Of a stretch of 64,000 nt of DNA, positions 15,204 through 23,698 are shown piece after piece. The stretch comes from PALSA-612 sp035652235 (GTDB taxonomy: Bacteria > Actinomycetota > Thermoleophilia > Gaiellales > Gaiellaceae): NCBI GenBank assembly GCA_035652235.1, contig DASREE010000042.1, positions 1 to 64,000 of the forward strand, given 5' to 3'. The notes beneath the pieces are model-generated. The model was given only the letters and a program-made list of their open reading frames with translations. It was not told the origin of the DNA and made no database searches. A program made the position numbers and the translations under genes. Every line of letters starts with the position of its first letter. Positions within the stretch are counted from its first letter, which is position 1.

Positions 15204-16705
15204 TCCTGCGCGAGGCGTTCGACTACGAGTTCTCGCGGCTCGACCCGCACGGGGCGCACATCGACCCTCCGAGCGTCGCCGTGTACGAGACCCTGCTCGT
15301 CAAGGGGCCGGATCGGCAAGCCCACCCGCTGCTCGGCGACGTCGCCGGAATCGACGCCGACGGCCTGAGGTGGCGCGTCCGCCTGCGGCCCGGCCTGCGC
15401 TTCCACTCGGGCGCCGTGTGCGACACCGCCGCCGTCAAACGCTCGCTGGATGCCCTACGAGGCGAGGCCCAGCCCGGGCGCGATCTCTGGTACTGGGACC
15501 CGGTCGAGACGGTGAGCGCGGAGGATCCGCTGACCTTGACCTTCCGTCTGCGACATCCCTACAGCCGGCTGCCGGCGCTTCTCTGGGGGACGCACACCGC
15601 CGTCTACAACGAGGCGCTGCGACGGGAGCGCGACGACTTCGGGCGCACCCTTGCCGACGGGACGGGGCCGTACCGCCTGTGCTCCTGGTCGCCGGAGCGC
15701 GTCACGGCCGAGCGGTGGGATGCCTATCCGGGAGCACCCGCTCGCTTCCTGCGCGGCGAGCGCCCACGGCCCGAGCGGATCGAGTGGATCTCGATCGTCG
15801 ACGAGGCCGAGCGGCTGGCGGCGCTCGACCGCGGCGAGGTCGACTGCCTGCACGGGCCGCCGCTCGACCAGGTCGCCGCCCTGTGCGACGACCCCCGCTT
15901 CGTCGTCGTCGAGCATCCCCAGGCCTCGAGCATGTACCTCGCGCTCGACTGGCGCCGCCGCGACCTCGGCTTCGACGACATCCGCGTCCGCTCGGCGATC
16001 TCCGCCGCGACCGACCGCCGCGACCTGGTCGAGCGCGCGCTCCACGGCCGCGCGACGCCGACGTACGGGCCCGTGCCTCCGGGAGACGAGTTCTACGACC
16101 CCGCCGTCGACGCCGAGGGCGTTCACGACCCGGCGCTCGCCCGCTCGCTGCTCGACGAGGCGGGTTTCCGTCCCGGGCCCGACGGTATCCGGGAGCGCGA
16201 CGGCAACCGCCTGGTCGTGGATTGCGTGATCCAGGACGATCCCGTCTTCCACCGCGTCGCGGCCGCCCTCGGCGAGCAGCTGGCGCCGCTCGGCGTCCGC
16301 CTCGAACAGCGCGCCGTCAAGCCGTTCCAGCCGTTCTACGAGGCGGTCGCCGCCGGCCCGGCCGCCTCGCTCTCGAAGTGGCTGTGGCAGGATCCGCTCG
16401 ACGCCGTCATCGGCTTCAGCGCCAGCTCCAACCGACCGTTCCCCAACTGGCAGCACGCCGCCGTCCCGGAGCTCGACGACGCGTTCCGGGCCTGGTTGCG
16501 CGCGGGGCCGAGCGGCGAGCTCCGCTCCTGCGCCGCCCGCGTGCAGCGGGTGTTCGCGAACACCCTCCCGTACGTGCCCCTGCTCACCCCGAACGACGTC
16601 TGGGTCCACGCCGTCCACGTTCGCGGATGGCAGCCGTACGCGGCCAACTTGTACCCCTTCTACCACGCTGTCTCGATCGCCACGGAAGGAGCGCAGGACG
16701 AATGA
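15200..16705 (+). CDS. SBP family 5-like protein without an export signal
   Basis: A 501-residue homologue of the solute-binding protein at 8483, matched along its length (RLRPGLRFHSGAVCDTAAVKRSL, GTGPYRL, DIRVRSAISAATDRRDLVERAL, LLDEAGFRPG, PYVPLLTPNDVWVH). The start is fixed by the GTGA overlap at 15200, and the protein begins VILREAFDYEFSRLDPHG, directly in the mature domain. No Sec or Tat signal or lipobox is seen. It must act in the cytoplasm, or have lost export, or be misassigned at its start. A cytoplasmic ligand-binding role alongside the pathway enzymes is the literal reading. Confidence 0.8.
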   Translation: MILREAFDYEFSRLDPHGAHIDPPSVAVYETLLVKGPDRQAHPLLGDVAGIDADGLRWRVRLRPGLRFHSGAVCDTAAVKRSLDALRGEAQPGRDLWYWDPVETVSAEDPLTLTFRLRHPYSRLPALLWGTHTAVYNEALRRERDDFGRTLADGTGPYRLCSWSPERVTAERWDAYPGAPARFLRGERPRPERIEWISIVDEAERLAALDRGEVDCLHGPPLDQVAALCDDPRFVVVEHPQASSMYLALDWRRRDLGFDDIRVRSAISAATDRRDLVERALHGRATPTYGPVPPGDEFYDPAVDAEGVHDPALARSLLDEAGFRPGPDGIRERDGNRLVVDCVIQDDPVFHRVAAALGEQLAPLGVRLEQRAVKPFQPFYEAVAAGPAASLSKWLWQDPLDAVIGFSASSNRPFPNWQHAAVPELDDAFRAWLRAGPSGELRSCAARVQRVFANTLPYVPLLTPNDVWVHAVHVRGWQPYAANLYPFYHAVSIATEGAQDE

Positions 16706-17787
16706 ACGAGAGCACGGCAGGCGACGGCCACGTTCAGACCGTGCTCGGGCCGGTGCCGGCCGAGTCGCTCGGCATCACGCTCGCGCACGAGCACGTGTTC
16801 ATCGACGCCACCTGCAACTGGCACCTCCCGAAGGAGCCGAGCAGGCGCTCGCTGGCCGAGGGGAAGGTGACCATGGATCGGCTCGGCGCGCTGCGCAGGA
16901 ACCCCGCGGCGAGCCGCGACAACTGCCTGCTCACCGACCTCTCCACCGCGGTGGAGGAGGTTGCCGACTTCCACCAGCTGGGAGGTACGACGCTGATCGA
17001 CGTGACGAACGAGGACATCGGACGCGACGCGGAGGGGCTGCAGCGCGTTTCTCGCGCCACCGGGGTGAACATCGTCGCAGGATGCGGCCACTACGTCCAC
17101 TACGCCCACCCACCGACCCTCGACGACGAGCCGGTGGAGTCGATCGCGGACAGGCTGGTCGCCGAGATCTCGGACGGCATCGGCGCTACCGGCGTCAAGG
17201 CGGGAATCATCGGGGAGATCGGCACGTCGGACCCGCTGCACCCGCGCGAGGAGAAGGTCCTCCATGCCGCGGCGCAGGCCCAGCGCGAGACGGGTGTCGC
17301 GATCAGCCTGCACGTCCCCAACGGCAACGGCCACCACGTCCTCGACACGCTCGAGGCAGCCGGCGCCGATCTCGCGCGCGTCGTCGTCGGCCACCAGGAC
17401 GCGCTGCTGGCGCGGCCTGGCATGGGCGCGGACGAGCTCCAGGACTACTTCCGCTCGCTCGCCGAGCGCGGCTGCTGCCTCGCCTTCGACACGTGCGGCA
17501 AGGAGTACTGCTTCCCCGATCTGCAAGGGTACGGCGCGACCTTCTGGTTTCCGTCGGACCGGGATCGGGCGATCGCCCTTCGCACGCTCGTCGACGGCGG
17601 GCTGACGGACAAGCTGCTCCTCTCCCAGGACGTGTGCAGCAAGATCGACCTTCTCCGCTACGGAGGCTTCGGCTACGGGCATATCCTGAGGAGCTTCAGT
17701 CGCGACCTGCTGGAGGTAGGAGTGGCGCGGGAGGACGTCGCTCGGATACTGGTCGACAACCCGCGGCGGCTGCTCGCCCGCAGCTGA
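16702..17787 (+). CDS. Phosphotriesterase-family metal-dependent hydrolase
   Basis: A 361-residue member of the phosphotriesterase / PHP (resiniferatoxin-binding) family of amidohydrolases. The N-terminal signature GITLAHEHVFID gives the HxH metal pair at residues 29 and 31. GIIGEIG supplies the bridging carboxylate (a Glu, as in the E. coli PHP type), followed by ISLHVPNG and VVGHQDA (His ligands) and SQDVCSK (Asp). The family includes lactonases, phosphotriesterases and N-acyl hydrolases. ATGA overlap with the preceding gene; last gene of the rightward operon. Confidence 0.88.
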   Translation: MNESTAGDGHVQTVLGPVPAESLGITLAHEHVFIDATCNWHLPKEPSRRSLAEGKVTMDRLGALRRNPAASRDNCLLTDLSTAVEEVADFHQLGGTTLIDVTNEDIGRDAEGLQRVSRATGVNIVAGCGHYVHYAHPPTLDDEPVESIADRLVAEISDGIGATGVKAGIIGEIGTSDPLHPREEKVLHAAAQAQRETGVAISLHVPNGNGHHVLDTLEAAGADLARVVVGHQDALLARPGMGADELQDYFRSLAERGCCLAFDTCGKEYCFPDLQGYGATFWFPSDRDRAIALRTLVDGGLTDKLLLSQDVCSKIDLLRYGGFGYGHILRSFSRDLLEVGVAREDVARILVDNPRRLLARS

Positions 17788-17810
17788 GGGCGCGGCCCGC
17801 CTGCGCGTAC

Positions 17811-17825
17811 GGCTCGCGTCGAGCC
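17811..17825. terminator. Small hairpin between convergent genes
   Basis: GGCTCG-CGT-CGAGCC forms a six-base-pair stem with a three-base loop in the 173-bp space between the convergent phosphotriesterase-like and Lon-like genes. No T-run follows on either strand. It is a weak candidate for a bidirectional terminator. Confidence 0.35.
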
Positions 17826-17960
17826 GCCTCTCCCGGTGATGGTCGTGACGAGCTCGGGCTCGACCTGCTCGCCTGGAGTCTCCGGGGGATGCAGGCGGAC
17901 GAACTCCCTCCGGCTCGCGGGTGCTCTCAGCCGCGCCTGCTCGCTCTCGAGCGCCCGACC

Positions 17961-20420
17961 TCAGCGACCCGCCGGGAGCCGGCGCTCTCGGCCGTCCTCG
18001 GGCGCCTCCGCGAAGTCACGCATGCGCTCCGCGTACGCCGCCAGCCGCGCCGCCACGAGCGCGTGCACCGACCCGGCCGGGAAGCTGCCGTCGGCCCGGC
18101 GCCTGCCGGCCTTGCGGCCGGTGAGGAGCTCGATCCCCTCGTCGATCGTCCGCACCGCCCAGACGTGGAAGAGGCCGGTGCGGACGGCGTCGACGACCTC
18201 GTCCTCGAGCATCAGGTTGGGGACGTTCGCGGCCGGGATGATCACCCCCTGCCGGCCGGTCAGCCCGCGCGCCCTGCAGGTGGCGAAGAACCCCTCCACC
18301 TTCCGGGTCACGCCGCCGACCGCCTGCACCTGGCCGTGCTGGTCGACGGAGCCCGTGACGGCGATGCTCTGGTCGAGCGGCAGCCCGGACAGGGCCGACA
18401 GGAGCGCGTACAGCTCCGTGGACGAGGCGGAGTCCCCCTCGACCTCGCCGTACGACTGCTCGAAGGTGATCGTCGCCGCGACGGCGAGCGGCTGCTCCTG
18501 AGCGTACTGTCCGGCGAGGTAGCCGGAGAGGATGAGGAAGCCCTTCGAGTGGATCGGGCCGGAGAGCTCGATCTCTCGCTCGATGCTGCGAACGCTGCCC
18601 CGGCCGATGGAGACGCGCGCGCTCACCCGCGACGGGATGCCGAACGAGTGGTCGCCGAGGTCGAGCACCGACACGCCGTTCACCTGCCCGGCCCTCCAGC
18701 CGTCGGTGTCGATCACGATCGTCCCGTCGGCGATCAGCTCGCGGATCCGCTCCTCGAGCAGGCTCGAGCGATACTCCCGCTTGGCGATCGCGCGGTCGAC
18801 GTCCTCGACGCGCACGACGTCGTGGCCTGCCTTGCCCGCCCAGAAGCTCGACTCGGAGACGACGTCGGAGATGTCCAGGAACCGCGTCGACAGCTTGCGC
18901 CGGTCCTCCCGCAGCCGGGCGCCGTGCTCGATCAGGCGGCCGACGGCGGCCCGGTCGAAGTGCCTGAGCCCGCTCTCGCGCACCCAGCGGCTGACGAAGG
19001 CGGCGTAGCTCCTGAAGTGCTGCGCGCTCCACTCCATGTCGGGCGCGAAGTCGGCTTTCACCCGGAAGAGCTCGCGGAAGTCCTGGTCGAGCGCGAGCAG
19101 CAGCCCGTGCAGGGCGGGCACGCCGATCAGCACGACCTTGACGTCGAGCGGGATCGGCTCGGGCCGGAGCGTGGCCGTCGGCACCGGACTGTACTCGTCG
19201 GCGAGGTTCTCGATCCGCACCTGCCGGTCGCGCAGGGCGCGCTTCAGCGCCTGCCAGGCGAAGGGGCGCTGCAGGAGCTCGAGCGCGTCCAGCAGCAGGA
19301 AGCCCCCGTTCGCCCGGTGGAGGGCGCCCGCCTTGATCTCCCGGAAGTCGGTCACCATCGAGCCGAAGGCGGGCCGGTACTCGACGCGCCCGAGCAGGTT
19401 GTAGGAGGTCGGGTTCGTCTCCACGACGACCGGGCTTCCCTCCTGGCCGCCGTTGTCGACGAGCACGTTGACGCTGTACCGGGCGAGGCTGTTCGTCCGC
19501 CGCGCCTCGAGCAGCGCGGCGAGGCCCCCCTCTGCCTGCCCGCGGAAGTCGTCCACGTGCTCGGGGAGATCGTCCTGGAGCTGCGCGAGGTAGGCGAGGA
19601 CCGGCGGGTGCTGTGCGTACTTCTCCCGCAGCTCGTGGAAGAGGCGGCCGGTTGCGAACAGCGCGACCTCGCGCTCGAGCCGGTGCATCTGCTCCTCGGT
19701 CTCCTTCTCGAGCAGGTGCAGCCGGCGCAGGAACGCCGCCGTCTCTGCCTCGATCTCCTCGTTCGCCTTGGTGATCCGCCGCTGCTCCTCGGGCGCGAGC
19801 CGGGCGAACTCCTCCGTGCTCAGCGGCCTGCCGTCGTGGAGCGGCGCCGTGACGACGCCGGCCGGGGTGATCTCCAGGGCGAACTGGCGCTCGGCGGCGA
19901 ACGCCCGCAGCGCCCCGACGAGCTCCTCGCGCTGCCGGCCGACCTCGGTTCTGATCTCCCGCTGCCTGCGCTCGTACTGCTCGCTCTCGAACGCGCGCGG
20001 GACCTCGCGCTTGGCTGCCTGGACGAACTCGTCCATGTCTCGCGCGAGCTCGCGCCCTGCGCCCGCCGGGAGACGGATCGCGCGCGGACGGTCGGGCTCG
20101 TCGAAGCTGTGCACGTACACCCAGTCGTCGGCACGCGGCCGGCCGGCGGAGAACCGCGTCAGGTAGTCGCGGACGGTGCTCTCGCGGCCCGAGCCGGGCT
20201 GCCCGGAGACAAACAGGTTGTAGCCGAACGTCTCCACCTCGAGCCCGAACTCGATCGCGTCGAGCGCCCGCGGCTGCCCGATCGTGCCCACGAGCGGCTC
20301 GACCTCCTCCGTCGTCTCGAAGGGCAGCGCGCGGAGGTCGGCCCGACGGCGGAGCGCCCGCGGCTCGAGCTCGAGCCGCTCCCGGAGGGGGCGCCGGCGG
20401 GAGGGCCGCTGCTCGATCAT
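17961..20420 (-). CDS. Lon-like ATP-dependent serine protease (AAA_32 / Lon_C)
   Basis: About 819 residues in the arrangement of bacterial Lon-like proteins of the AAA_32 type: N-terminal P-loop-like segment SGQPGSGRES, a long helical insert (roughly residues 150-300), a second AAA region (AFGSMVTDFREIKAGALHRANGGFLLLDALELL) and a C-terminal Lon protease domain. The catalytic Ser lies in EGDSASSTE (near residue 663) and the Lys in GGVTRKVEGFF (near 707). The usual P-loop Lys is Arg; as I recall this is common in the family. The start is uncertain: ATG at 20420 or 20453. It probably degrades damaged or unfolded cytoplasmic proteins. Confidence 0.88.
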   Translation of the reverse strand: MIEQRPSRRRPLRERLELEPRALRRRADLRALPFETTEEVEPLVGTIGQPRALDAIEFGLEVETFGYNLFVSGQPGSGRESTVRDYLTRFSAGRPRADDWVYVHSFDEPDRPRAIRLPAGAGRELARDMDEFVQAAKREVPRAFESEQYERRQREIRTEVGRQREELVGALRAFAAERQFALEITPAGVVTAPLHDGRPLSTEEFARLAPEEQRRITKANEEIEAETAAFLRRLHLLEKETEEQMHRLEREVALFATGRLFHELREKYAQHPPVLAYLAQLQDDLPEHVDDFRGQAEGGLAALLEARRTNSLARYSVNVLVDNGGQEGSPVVVETNPTSYNLLGRVEYRPAFGSMVTDFREIKAGALHRANGGFLLLDALELLQRPFAWQALKRALRDRQVRIENLADEYSPVPTATLRPEPIPLDVKVVLIGVPALHGLLLALDQDFRELFRVKADFAPDMEWSAQHFRSYAAFVSRWVRESGLRHFDRAAVGRLIEHGARLREDRRKLSTRFLDISDVVSESSFWAGKAGHDVVRVEDVDRAIAKREYRSSLLEERIRELIADGTIVIDTDGWRAGQVNGVSVLDLGDHSFGIPSRVSARVSIGRGSVRSIEREIELSGPIHSKGFLILSGYLAGQYAQEQPLAVAATITFEQSYGEVEGDSASSTELYALLSALSGLPLDQSIAVTGSVDQHGQVQAVGGVTRKVEGFFATCRARGLTGRQGVIIPAANVPNLMLEDEVVDAVRTGLFHVWAVRTIDEGIELLTGRKAGRRRADGSFPAGSVHALVAARLAAYAERMRDFAEAPEDGRERRLPAGR

Positions 20421-20517
20421 GATCCGATCATCGGTCCGGGCGAGCGGGAGCATATCGGTGCGGACACCGACCGGCCCCGGGGGGCCTGTACGGACCGGCG
20501 GGTCGCGAGCCGGCGGG

Positions 20518-21360
20518 TCACGCGAGCGGCAACCAGCGCGTGCGGGGGCGGCGCCCGCCTGCCGCGCCCGGCGCGCGCCGGAGGAGCTGCTCGGCCGCCC
20601 GCCGGCGCACGAGCCAGGCGGCGAGACCGGCGAGTACGGCGCCGGCCGCCTCGTCGAGCCAGAAGTGGTTGCCGGTGGCGACGAGCGCCCAGCACACCCA
20701 GGCGGGCCAGAGCCCGGCCGCCAGGCGCAGGGAGAGCGGCCGGACGAGCGCCGCGAGCGTCACCCCGACGATGATCGCGTCGGCGGCGTGGAGGCTCGGC
20801 ATCGCCGCGTACGGGTTGGCGACGAGCTGGACGATCGCCGTGCGGTGGTTGAGCGGCTCCGTGCGGGCGAGCGTGTCGACGAGACCGAGCCCGGGCACGA
20901 GCCGCGGCGGCGCGAGCGGGAAGAGGACGTAGCCGGCCAGCCCGATCGTGTTCGCGACGATGATCGTGTTGCGCAGGCGGGGATAGGCGTCGGGTCGGCG
21001 CAGGTAGACCCAGACGACGGCGACGAGCACGACGGCGAACTGCGACAGCCAGTACGTCCAGTTGACCGCGTGCAGGAGCACGACGCCGGCAGGGTCGAGC
21101 ACCGGGCGCTGCAGGTCGCGCTCGATCAGACCACCGAGATGCTGCTCGAGCCGTACGACGCGGCGGGCATGGTCGACCGCATCCGCGCCGCTCCCCCTGG
21201 CGAGCCCGCGGGCGCCCTCGTAGGCGAGCGAGAACGCGGCCCAGATCGCCGCCTGCAGCACGGCGTGGCGGACGCCGTACGGCAGCAGCGGCCGGCGCCG
21301 TCCCGCCCGCCGGGCCCGTCCAGCTGCCGTCCTCGCTCGCTCTCGCCGGTTCGTGCGCAC
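20518..21360 (-). CDS. PAP2-superfamily membrane phosphatase/transferase
   Basis: A 280-residue protein with about six membrane spans and the PAP2 C-terminal motifs PYAAMPSLHAADA (C2: SLH) and GNHFWLDEAAGAVLAG (C3: H-x3-D). The variant of the first phosphatase motif and the overall arrangement resemble the inositolphosphotransferase-like PAP2_3 proteins of actinobacteria. It probably acts on a phospholipid or polyprenyl phosphate at the outer membrane leaflet. The GTG start at 21360 abuts GGGAG, so the true start may be slightly inside. Confidence 0.82.
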   Translation of the reverse strand: MRTNRRERARTAAGRARRAGRRRPLLPYGVRHAVLQAAIWAAFSLAYEGARGLARGSGADAVDHARRVVRLEQHLGGLIERDLQRPVLDPAGVVLLHAVNWTYWLSQFAVVLVAVVWVYLRRPDAYPRLRNTIIVANTIGLAGYVLFPLAPPRLVPGLGLVDTLARTEPLNHRTAIVQLVANPYAAMPSLHAADAIIVGVTLAALVRPLSLRLAAGLWPAWVCWALVATGNHFWLDEAAGAVLAGLAAWLVRRRAAEQLLRRAPGAAGGRRPRTRWLPLA

Positions 21361-21509
21361 CTCCCGACGGGATCCTGCGGCGGGCGGTGGTCGCGCACAT
21401 CCGGTCCGCCGCCGCCGTGCGCTCCGTAGTTGCCCGAAGCACGGTCGAGCGGCGCCGGTCGGTGTCTACCCCGATGCGCGAGGCGGTCGCCGCGAGGCAA
21501 GCTGAGCGT

Positions 21510-21905
21510 ATGGCGCACCGGTTCGTGGAGCACGTGGGCGAGGTCGAGGTCGAGCTCGAGGCGGACAGCGAGACGGGAATCTTCGCCTCGGCGCTGGCGG
21601 CGTTCGCCGAGCTCGTCGGGGCCGGCGAGGGCGGCGAGCCGGCGGTGCACGTGGTCGAGCTCACGGCCGACGATCCGCCGCTCCTGCTCGTCGAGTGGCT
21701 CAACGAGCTCGTCTACCTGGCCGAGGTGGAGCAGTTCGTGCCGGAGCGGCTCGCGGCCATCGACCTCCTCGATGGCCGCCTGCGCGCGACCGTCGCCGGT
21801 CGCCGCGCGGCTCCGCGCCATCTGGTCAAGGCGGTGACGCTGAGCAGGCTCGAGCTCGACCGCGACGGAGCGAGGTGGCATGGGCGGGTTGTCCTCGACG
21901 TCTGA
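21510..21905 (+). CDS. Archease (RtcB activator)
   Basis: A 131-residue archease: MAHRFVEHVGEVEVELEA (the family's conserved N-terminal His/Asp-type metal region), AAFAELVG, PPLLLVEWLNELVYLAEVEQFVP and the C-terminal HLVKAVTLSRLEL. Archease speeds guanylylation of RtcB and allows multiple turnover. It overlaps the rtcB start by 26 bases, so the two are translationally coupled. The ATG at 21510 matches the family N-terminus; the frame upstream lacks similarity. Confidence 0.88.
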   Translation: MAHRFVEHVGEVEVELEADSETGIFASALAAFAELVGAGEGGEPAVHVVELTADDPPLLLVEWLNELVYLAEVEQFVPERLAAIDLLDGRLRATVAGRRAAPRHLVKAVTLSRLELDRDGARWHGRVVLDV

Positions 21906-23325
21906 CCTCGTCCAGATCGACGAGACGTCGTGGGAGATCCCGGCCGCGGCGCGCGCCGACATGCGCGTGCCGGCCCGGGTGTTCGCCGACCGCGAGCTCC
22001 TGGAGGCGATCCTCGGCGACCAGTCGCTCGAGCAGCTCCAGAACGTGGCCACGCTCCCGGGCATCGTCGGAGCAGCCCTGGCCATGCCGGACATCCACCA
22101 GGGGTACGGCTTCCCCGTCGGCGGCGTCGCTGCCATGGAGCTCCCGGACGGAGTCGTCTCGCCGGGCGGCGTCGGCTACGACATCAACTGCGGGGTGCGC
22201 CTGCTCGCCCTGCCGCTGACGGCGGCCGAGCTCGGCAATCGGCGGGAGCCGCTCGTGCACGAGCTGTCGCGGGCGATTCCCGCCGGGACCGGCAAGCACG
22301 GGCCGCTCGGGCTGTCGCGCTCGGAGCTCGACCGGGCTCTGCAGGAGGGGCCGCGCGTGCTCGTCGAGCGGGGGATCGGCCGGGAGGAGGACCTCGCGCG
22401 CACCGAGTCGCAGGGCTGCCTGCCGGGGGCCGACCCGGCCGCGGTGTCCGTCCGCGCCCACGAGCGCGGGGCCGGGCAGCTCGGCACCGTCGGCGCCGGT
22501 AACCACTTCATCGAGCTGCAGGTGGTCGACCACGTCTTCGACCCGGCGGCCGCGGAGGCGTTCGGGCTCGGCGAGGGACAGCTGACGGTGCTCGTCCACT
22601 CCGGCTCGCGGGGGCTCGGCCACCAGGTCTGCACCGACTACGTGCGGGCCATGGACGCCGCGCTCGCCCGCTACGGCATCGTTCTCCCCGACCGCCAGCT
22701 CGCCTGCGCCCCGGCCTCCTCGCCGGAGGGGCGTGCCTATCTCGCGGCGATGGCGGCCGCGGCGAACTTCGCCTTCGCGAACCGGCACGCGATGGCGGAC
22801 GCCGTCCGCCGGGCGGTGGCTCGCGTCCTCGGGAAGCAGGCGGCCGAGGCCGCGCGGCAGGTGTACGACGTCGCGCACAACGTCGCCAAGGTGGAGCGGC
22901 ACGACGGCCGCGAGCTGCTCGTGCACCGCAAGGGGGCGACGCGCGCGTTCCCGGCCGGATCGGAGGAGATCCCGGCCGAGTACCGGGCCGTCGGCCAGCC
23001 CGTCTTCATCCCGGGGAGCATGGGCACCGCCAGCTTCGTCCTCGTCGGCCGGCCGGGCTCGATGGCGCGCTCCTTCGGCACCACCTGTCACGGCGCCGGA
23101 CGCGCCATGTCGAGGACGCGCGCCCGCAAGCAGATCGGCGGCGCGGAGCTCCGCCGCCAGCTCGAGGCGCGGGGGATCGTCGTCCGCTGCCCGTCGAACA
23201 AGGGCCTGGCCGAGGAGGCACCCTTCGCCTACAAGGACGTCGAGCGGGTCGTCGAGGTGGTGGAGCGCGCCGGGCTCGCCGGCCGGGTGGCGCGGCTCGT
23301 CCCGATCGGCGTCGTCAAAGGCTAG
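21880..23325 (+). CDS. rtcB: RtcB RNA-splicing ligase
   Basis: A 481-residue RtcB that joins 2',3'-cyclic phosphate (or 3'-phosphate) and 5'-OH RNA ends using GTP and Mn2+. All active-site motifs are present: MPDIHQGYGFPVGGVAA, GVGYDINCGVRLL (Asp101, Cys104), GAGNHFIELQ (His209), HSGSRGLGHQ (His240), YDVAHNVAKVE (His333) and TCHGAGRAMSR with the guanylylated His404. Full length and intact. Coupled to archease. RNA targets are unknown; in bacteria the pair is linked to tRNA or rRNA repair after endonuclease damage. Confidence 0.96.
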   Translation: MGGLSSTSDLVQIDETSWEIPAAARADMRVPARVFADRELLEAILGDQSLEQLQNVATLPGIVGAALAMPDIHQGYGFPVGGVAAMELPDGVVSPGGVGYDINCGVRLLALPLTAAELGNRREPLVHELSRAIPAGTGKHGPLGLSRSELDRALQEGPRVLVERGIGREEDLARTESQGCLPGADPAAVSVRAHERGAGQLGTVGAGNHFIELQVVDHVFDPAAAEAFGLGEGQLTVLVHSGSRGLGHQVCTDYVRAMDAALARYGIVLPDRQLACAPASSPEGRAYLAAMAAAANFAFANRHAMADAVRRAVARVLGKQAAEAARQVYDVAHNVAKVERHDGRELLVHRKGATRAFPAGSEEIPAEYRAVGQPVFIPGSMGTASFVLVGRPGSMARSFGTTCHGAGRAMSRTRARKQIGGAELRRQLEARGIVVRCPSNKGLAEEAPFAYKDVERVVEVVERAGLAGRVARLVPIGVVKG

Positions 23326-23331
23326 CGAGCC

Positions 23332-23666
23332 TCAGGCGCCGGGCGCGGCTGTCTTCGAGCGGCGGTTCTCGTCGAGCAGGCGGAGGACGTCTCCGTCGCC
23401 GAGCTGGTCGAACGAGCCGTACCAGGAGCCGACCGCGAACAACGCCGCCGGCGTGTACGGGCAGACGACCTCGTCGGCCTCGGCGCGGACCTGCTCGAGG
23501 CCCGGCGCCGCCGCCAGCGGTACCGCGGCGACGACGCGGCCGGCGCCGGCCCCCTTGCCCGGCGGACGGCGGCCGCGAGCCCGGCCTCGGTCAGCCCGTC
23601 GGAGCTGCGCAGGGAGACGCCATCGCCGGCAGTGACGGCGCCGATCCCGCACTCCGGCCGGGCGAG
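23332..23666 (-). pseudogene. Decayed phosphoribosyltransferase (frameshift, 5' truncation)
   Basis: The C-terminal reading (RVVAAVPLAAAPGLEQVRAE, DEVVCPYTPAALFAVGSWYGSF) is that of a type-I phosphoribosyltransferase. In the neighbouring frame just upstream runs GIGAVTAGDGVSLRSSDGLT and GLAAAVRRARG, the middle of the same family. The two join perfectly if one base is added to the run of five Cs at 23550-23554. A TGA at 23667-23669 precedes the readable part, and about the first 70 residues, including the N-terminal PRPP-contacting half, are missing. The PRPP loop itself (normally VDDG-[IL]-A-TG) reads SSDGLTEAG. It follows capA on the same strand. A sequencing error could explain the frameshift, but not the truncation. 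Confidence 0.7.
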
Positions 23667-23698
23667 TCAGGGAGACGTGCGGGCTTCGCTGCGCACAT

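Noticed and set aside
17082..20774. 1230-codon plus-strand open frame
   Set aside because: Antisense to the intact Lon-like protease and out of frame with the phosphotriesterase-like gene; no motifs.
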